Below, piece by piece: positions 34,625-37,260 of a DNA stretch of 37,260 nt. The notes under the pieces are model-generated. The model saw only the letters and a list, made by a program, of their open reading frames with translations. It was not told the origin of the DNA and made no database searches. The translations under genes and the position numbers were made by a program. How positions within the stretch are numbered: the first letter of the stretch is position 1; each line of letters starts with the position of its first letter. The stretch comes from an uncultured bacterium (lineage in GTDB: Bacteria; Acidobacteriota; Thermoanaerobaculia; Multivoradales; J023), in the NCBI GenBank assembly GCA_937948815.1, contig CALFAM010000350.1, positions 1 through 37,260 on the forward strand, written 5' to 3'.

Positions 34625-35320
34625 ATGCTTCGCGCGCTTCTTTTCGATTTCAACGGCGTCATCGTGGACGACGAGCCACTCCACCTAGCCTTGTTTCAGC
34701 AAGTCCTGGCAGATGAAGGTGTCTCGCTTTCCGAAGATGACTACTACACACGCTACCTTGCATTCGATGATCGGGACTGCCTGACGGCGGCCCTCGAGCA
34801 TGCTGGGCGTACACCCACGCCCGGTCTGGTTCCGCGGCTCATCGCGCGCAAGGCCGCGTACTACCAAACACGGATTCGCCAAGAAGGATTCCCCATCTTC
34901 CCTGGCGCCGCCCAGCTCATTGCCGCCGCGCACGACGCAGGGCTGACCCTCGGGCTGGTGAGCGGCGCCCTCCGGGACGAGGTCGAAGGGGCCCTGGGCC
35001 AAATCGGTCATCGCTCGGCCTTCAAGTTCTTGGTTGCCGCGGAGGACGTGCAGAAGGGCAAGCCGGACCCGGAAGGCTACCGGAAGGCGCTGACGCTGCT
35101 CAACAGCCAGCCACCGCTCCCCTCGCGCCTGATCCACCCGCACGAAATCGTCGTCATCGAGGACGCGCCAGCCGGCATCGAAGCCGCACGAGGCGCTGGT
35201 CTTGCGACCCTGGCTGTCGGCCACACCTACTCGCTCGACAAGCTGAATGCGGCCGACGCGACCGCGGCGACGATCGCCGAAGTCGATCTCGAACGCCTGC
35301 GCAGCGTCTTGGCTGGATAG
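34625..35320 (+). CDS. HAD-superfamily hydrolase (beta-phosphoglucomutase-like)
   Basis: A 231-residue HAD phosphatase. Motif I is DFNGVIVDDEP (7-17) with the Asp nucleophile, while the usual second Asp (DxD) is Asn. Motif II is the Ser/Thr in LVSGALRDE, motif III the Lys in VQKGKPDPEGY and motif IV VIEDAPAGIEAA. A helical cap follows motif I. The DxN form is seen in a sub-group of these phosphatases, but an Asn here should weaken acid-base catalysis. ATG 34625 is used; ATG 34613 would add four residues. The substrate is unknown; candidates are sugar phosphates. It converges on nothing and lies between the erpA-like and response-regulator genes. Confidence 0.85.
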   Translation: MLRALLFDFNGVIVDDEPLHLALFQQVLADEGVSLSEDDYYTRYLAFDDRDCLTAALEHAGRTPTPGLVPRLIARKAAYYQTRIRQEGFPIFPGAAQLIAAAHDAGLTLGLVSGALRDEVEGALGQIGHRSAFKFLVAAEDVQKGKPDPEGYRKALTLLNSQPPLPSRLIHPHEIVVIEDAPAGIEAARGAGLATLAVGHTYSLDKLNAADATAATIAEVDLERLRSVLAG

Positions 35321-35360
35321 CGCCATGGTGCAGGCCGCCGACGCCGGCCTGAAGTGCCAC

Positions 35361-35379
35361 GCTTGCGACGGTCGCAAGC
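35361..35379. promoter_or_regulatory. Perfect 19-bp palindrome upstream of the response regulator
   Basis: GCTTGCGAC-G-GTCGCAAGC is a perfect inverted repeat with a single central base, ending seven bases before the TTG of the response regulator gene. It may be an operator, or as RNA a hairpin near the ribosome-binding site. Confidence 0.45.
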
Positions 35380-35385
35380 CAACGA

Positions 35386-36825
35386 TTGGGAGAGGAGAGA
35401 GCCATCGAGCATCACGCTGATCACTCGCTCGTGCTTGCAGTCGACGATGACCCCAGCATCTGCGACCTGGCCGAGGCGTGTCTGACCGCAGACGACCTGA
35501 CGGTCAAGGTCGCCAAGGACGGTCGAGCGTGCCTGGATTCCCTGGCGCGCTTCCTACCGGACTGTGTGCTCCTCGACCTGAACCTCCCAGACACCACCGG
35601 GCTCGCGCTGCTGGCGAGCATCAACGAGCGTCACCCGCGTCTCCCCGTCATCATGCTGACCGCCGATATCGCGGTCGACACGGTCGTCGCTGCCATGCAG
35701 GCGGGAGCTTGGGACTATCTGCCGAAGCCACTGGATTGCACCAAGCTAAAAGCCACCGTCCGCAACGCCGTGACCCAGCACCGGCTCGCGATGCGGGTAT
35801 CCCAGCTCGAACGCGAGGCGCAGGGCGGCTACGGCGGGATCGTCGCTGCTTCCGAGAGCATGAAGACACTCTTCCGGCAGATGGACCGGGTGTCTGCCAG
35901 CGACGTCACCGTGCTGCTCCACGGCGAGAGCGGTACGGGCAAGGAGCTCGTGGCGCGTGCACTCCACCAGGCCAGCGGGCGAAGCCGCGGCCCTTTCGTC
36001 GAGATCAACTGTGCCGCCATACCCGAGTCGCTCGCGGCTTCCGAGCTCTTCGGCCACGAGCGCGGAGCCTTTACCGGCGCCGACCAACGGCGCATCGGCC
36101 GGCTCGAGCAGGCCAACGGTGGCACCCTCTTGCTGGACGAGATCGCCGAGCTGGATCTCTCCCTCCAAGCCAAGCTCCTCCGCGCTTTGCAAGAAAGACG
36201 GTTTCAGCGCGTTGGGGGGAACCACGACGTAACCCCCGACTTTCGGTTGATCGCCGCGACCCACCGCCAGCTCGAAGACGAGGTCGCAGGCGGTCGTTTC
36301 CGCGAGGACCTCTTCTTTCGCATCGCCGTTTTCGAGCTCGAGCTACCGGCCCTGCGCGAGCGCGACGATGATGCGCTGCTCCTCGCCGAACATTTCCTGC
36401 CGGACGGGCTGCGTCTGGCCGCGGAGGCTCGCCAGGTCTTCCTCACGTATCCCTGGCCCGGCAACGTTCGTGAGCTGCAGAACGCCATTGAGCACGCCAG
36501 CGTCGTGGCGACCAGCGGCACGGTGCGGGCCGCCGACCTGCCGCGCCGCATTCGCAGCCATCCTTCTGTGCAACCGGACGCCCACGCAAGCGTTGCAGCC
36601 GAGGGCGAAGCGGCTGGCACTGAGACCGCGGCTGCGCACGACCTCGATCCGACGACCCTTCGCACTCTCGAAGAGCTCGAGCGTGCGGCCATTCGCGCCG
36701 CGATCGCCCGCACCGACGGCAATCTATCCGAGGCGTGCCGCATGCTGGGCATCGGCCGGACGACGCTCTACCGCAAGCTCGAGCGGTATGGCATCGAGCG
36801 CCCTGGAGCGGGAGACGCCGCGTGA
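35386..36825 (+). CDS. Sigma-54-dependent response regulator (NtrC family)
   Basis: A 479-residue transcriptional activator. Layout: receiver domain (about 15-130; acidic pocket DDDP, phospho-acceptor Asp64 in LLDLNLPD, Thr92 and Lys114); AAA+ domain with Walker A GESGTGKE (180-187), the sigma-54-contacting GAFTGA (227-232) and Walker B GGTLLLDE (245-252); then a Fis-type helix-turn-helix (about 440-475). It should activate sigma-54 promoters after phosphorylation. The start is unclear: the TTG at 35386 opens the frame, but a strong GAGAGGAGAG sits just inside it, six bases before an ATC codon (35404). GTG 35431 is also possible. Its stop overlaps the Hpt gene start (GTGA). Confidence 0.9.
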   Translation: MGEERAIEHHADHSLVLAVDDDPSICDLAEACLTADDLTVKVAKDGRACLDSLARFLPDCVLLDLNLPDTTGLALLASINERHPRLPVIMLTADIAVDTVVAAMQAGAWDYLPKPLDCTKLKATVRNAVTQHRLAMRVSQLEREAQGGYGGIVAASESMKTLFRQMDRVSASDVTVLLHGESGTGKELVARALHQASGRSRGPFVEINCAAIPESLAASELFGHERGAFTGADQRRIGRLEQANGGTLLLDEIAELDLSLQAKLLRALQERRFQRVGGNHDVTPDFRLIAATHRQLEDEVAGGRFREDLFFRIAVFELELPALRERDDDALLLAEHFLPDGLRLAAEARQVFLTYPWPGNVRELQNAIEHASVVATSGTVRAADLPRRIRSHPSVQPDAHASVAAEGEAAGTETAAAHDLDPTTLRTLEELERAAIRAAIARTDGNLSEACRMLGIGRTTLYRKLERYGIERPGAGDAA

Positions 36826-37115
36826 AGCCAGCCGCCGACCTCGATCCGCTCTTTCGGCCGCTGCTTCCCAAGTACCTGGCAGCCCGGGAGAGCGAGTGCG
36901 CGACGCTGCACCTGGCGCTGCAGCAGCACGACTTCGAGCAAATCACGGACATCGGACACCGGCTGGCCGGGTCGGGCTCGAGCTACGGTTTTCCCGCGAT
37001 TTCGGCCCACGGTAGGGCGCTGGAAGTCGCTGGGCGCGCCCGCGATGGAGACACCGCCGGCGCGGTGATCGGCGAGCTCGAAGCACTCGTTCGCGCGGCG
37101 CTTGCCCACCTTTGA
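36822..37115 (+). CDS. Histidine phosphotransfer (Hpt) domain protein
   Basis: A 97-residue single-domain Hpt. IGHRLAGSGSSYGF contains the phospho-accepting His46 with the family pattern HxLKGxxxxxG (here HRLAGSGSSYG), followed by ISAHGRALEVAGR on the next helix. The GTG start at 36822 overlaps the sigma-54 response regulator's stop by 4 bp, so the two proteins are translationally coupled and probably exchange phosphate. No histidine kinase is in the window; it may come from elsewhere, as in multi-step phosphorelays. The intron 3' end begins 5 bp after the stop. Confidence 0.85.
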   Translation: MKPAADLDPLFRPLLPKYLAARESECATLHLALQQHDFEQITDIGHRLAGSGSSYGFPAISAHGRALEVAGRARDGDTAGAVIGELEALVRAALAHL

Positions 37116-37120
37116 GGCGC

Positions 37121-37260
37121 ATCGAGTAGGAGGGGGCCTTGCGGCCCCCGTCCTCTCACACCACCGTGCGTACGGTTCCGTACACGGCGGTTCGCATGGT
37201 GCGCGCGAGGCGCTGATGCGTCTGGAGGAGACTCACGAGTCCTGCTGTTTGGAAGTAGCG
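37121..37260 (-). mobile_element. Group II intron, 3' end (domains V and VI), truncated by the window
   Basis: On the minus strand a 34-nt hairpin at 37193-37160 has the domain V form: 5-bp distal stem with a GNRA-like GAAC loop, a 2-nt bulge on the 3' side and a 7-bp proximal stem. It is followed by a domain VI hairpin with a GCAA loop, a GGGGGCC stem and a single unpaired A on the 3' strand (complement of 37127), seven bases from the end of the element. The end reads CTCGAT at 37121, matching the usual AY end. The intron body and most of its maturase gene lie beyond the window. It sits in antisense orientation to the Hpt gene. Confidence 0.8.
37156..37260 (-). CDS. ltrA: C-terminal end of a group II intron reverse transcriptase/maturase (partial)
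   Basis: The open minus-strand frame from the window edge reads RYFQTAGLVSLLQTHQRLAR and 14 more residues to a TGA at 37158-37156, inside the domain V/VI junction. The opening is similar in style to maturase C-termini, but the fragment is only 34 residues. The overlap of the coding end with domain V would be unusual. The call rests mainly on its position in the intron. Confidence 0.4.
   Translation of the reverse strand, partial: RYFQTAGLVSLLQTHQRLARTMRTAVYGTVRTVV

Overview
The window is a 37 kb stretch of GC-rich chromosome from a Gram-negative bacterium. It has LPS-control (LapA/LapB type), FabI, DksA-type, ErpA-type and RlmH genes, many Hanks-type kinase modules, short gaps and frequent 1-4 nt overlaps between genes. 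This mix suits a myxobacterial/deltaproteobacterial-like or acidobacterial-like lineage, but the sequence alone does not fix the phylum.

Left part (1-7656): the 3' part of coaE; a decayed zeta-toxin-like ATPase gene with a stop codon at its Walker A motif; a guanine deaminase on the minus strand; then a tight plus-strand operon of five genes. The operon encodes a protein with 21 Ala-Glu-Pro-type pentapeptide repeats, a PaaK/CapK-like adenylate-forming enzyme, a nucleoside 2-deoxyribosyltransferase-like protein, a HemN-like radical SAM enzyme and a TehB-like methyltransferase with an extra C-terminal domain. I know no pathway with this combination, and it is the best candidate here for an undescribed system.

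Middle part (7712-22088): a fold-III PLP enzyme of the D-serine dehydratase/D-threonine aldolase group, a serine hydrolase, a CaCA antiporter, FabI, an N-terminally membrane-anchored Ser/Thr kinase, a PTPS-III-type 6-pyruvoyltetrahydropterin synthase homologue and an alpha/beta hydrolase. Next is a large membrane receptor whose cyclase-like and kinase-like domains both lack catalytic residues. Divergent from it is a translationally coupled luxE-luxC-like pair with no luciferase genes nearby, followed by uridine kinase and MutM.

Right part (22243-37260): an unrecognised protein; a minus-strand housekeeping run def-rlmH-dksA-like-lapAB fusion-holA; a hydrolase; phosphomannomutase/phosphoglucomutase; a YugP-like membrane protease; a DUF4398-like lipoprotein; thymidine kinase; a DUF2203-like protein; an erpA-like gene followed by an MsrA homologue without its catalytic motif; a HAD phosphatase; and a sigma-54 response regulator coupled to an Hpt protein. 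The right edge is the 3' end of a group II intron on the minus strand (domains V and VI visible), which begins 5 bp after the Hpt stop codon.

Genes that probably act together are the five-gene operon, luxE/luxC, the def-to-holA run, erpA/msrA-like, and the response regulator/Hpt pair. No tRNA, rRNA or CRISPR array was seen.
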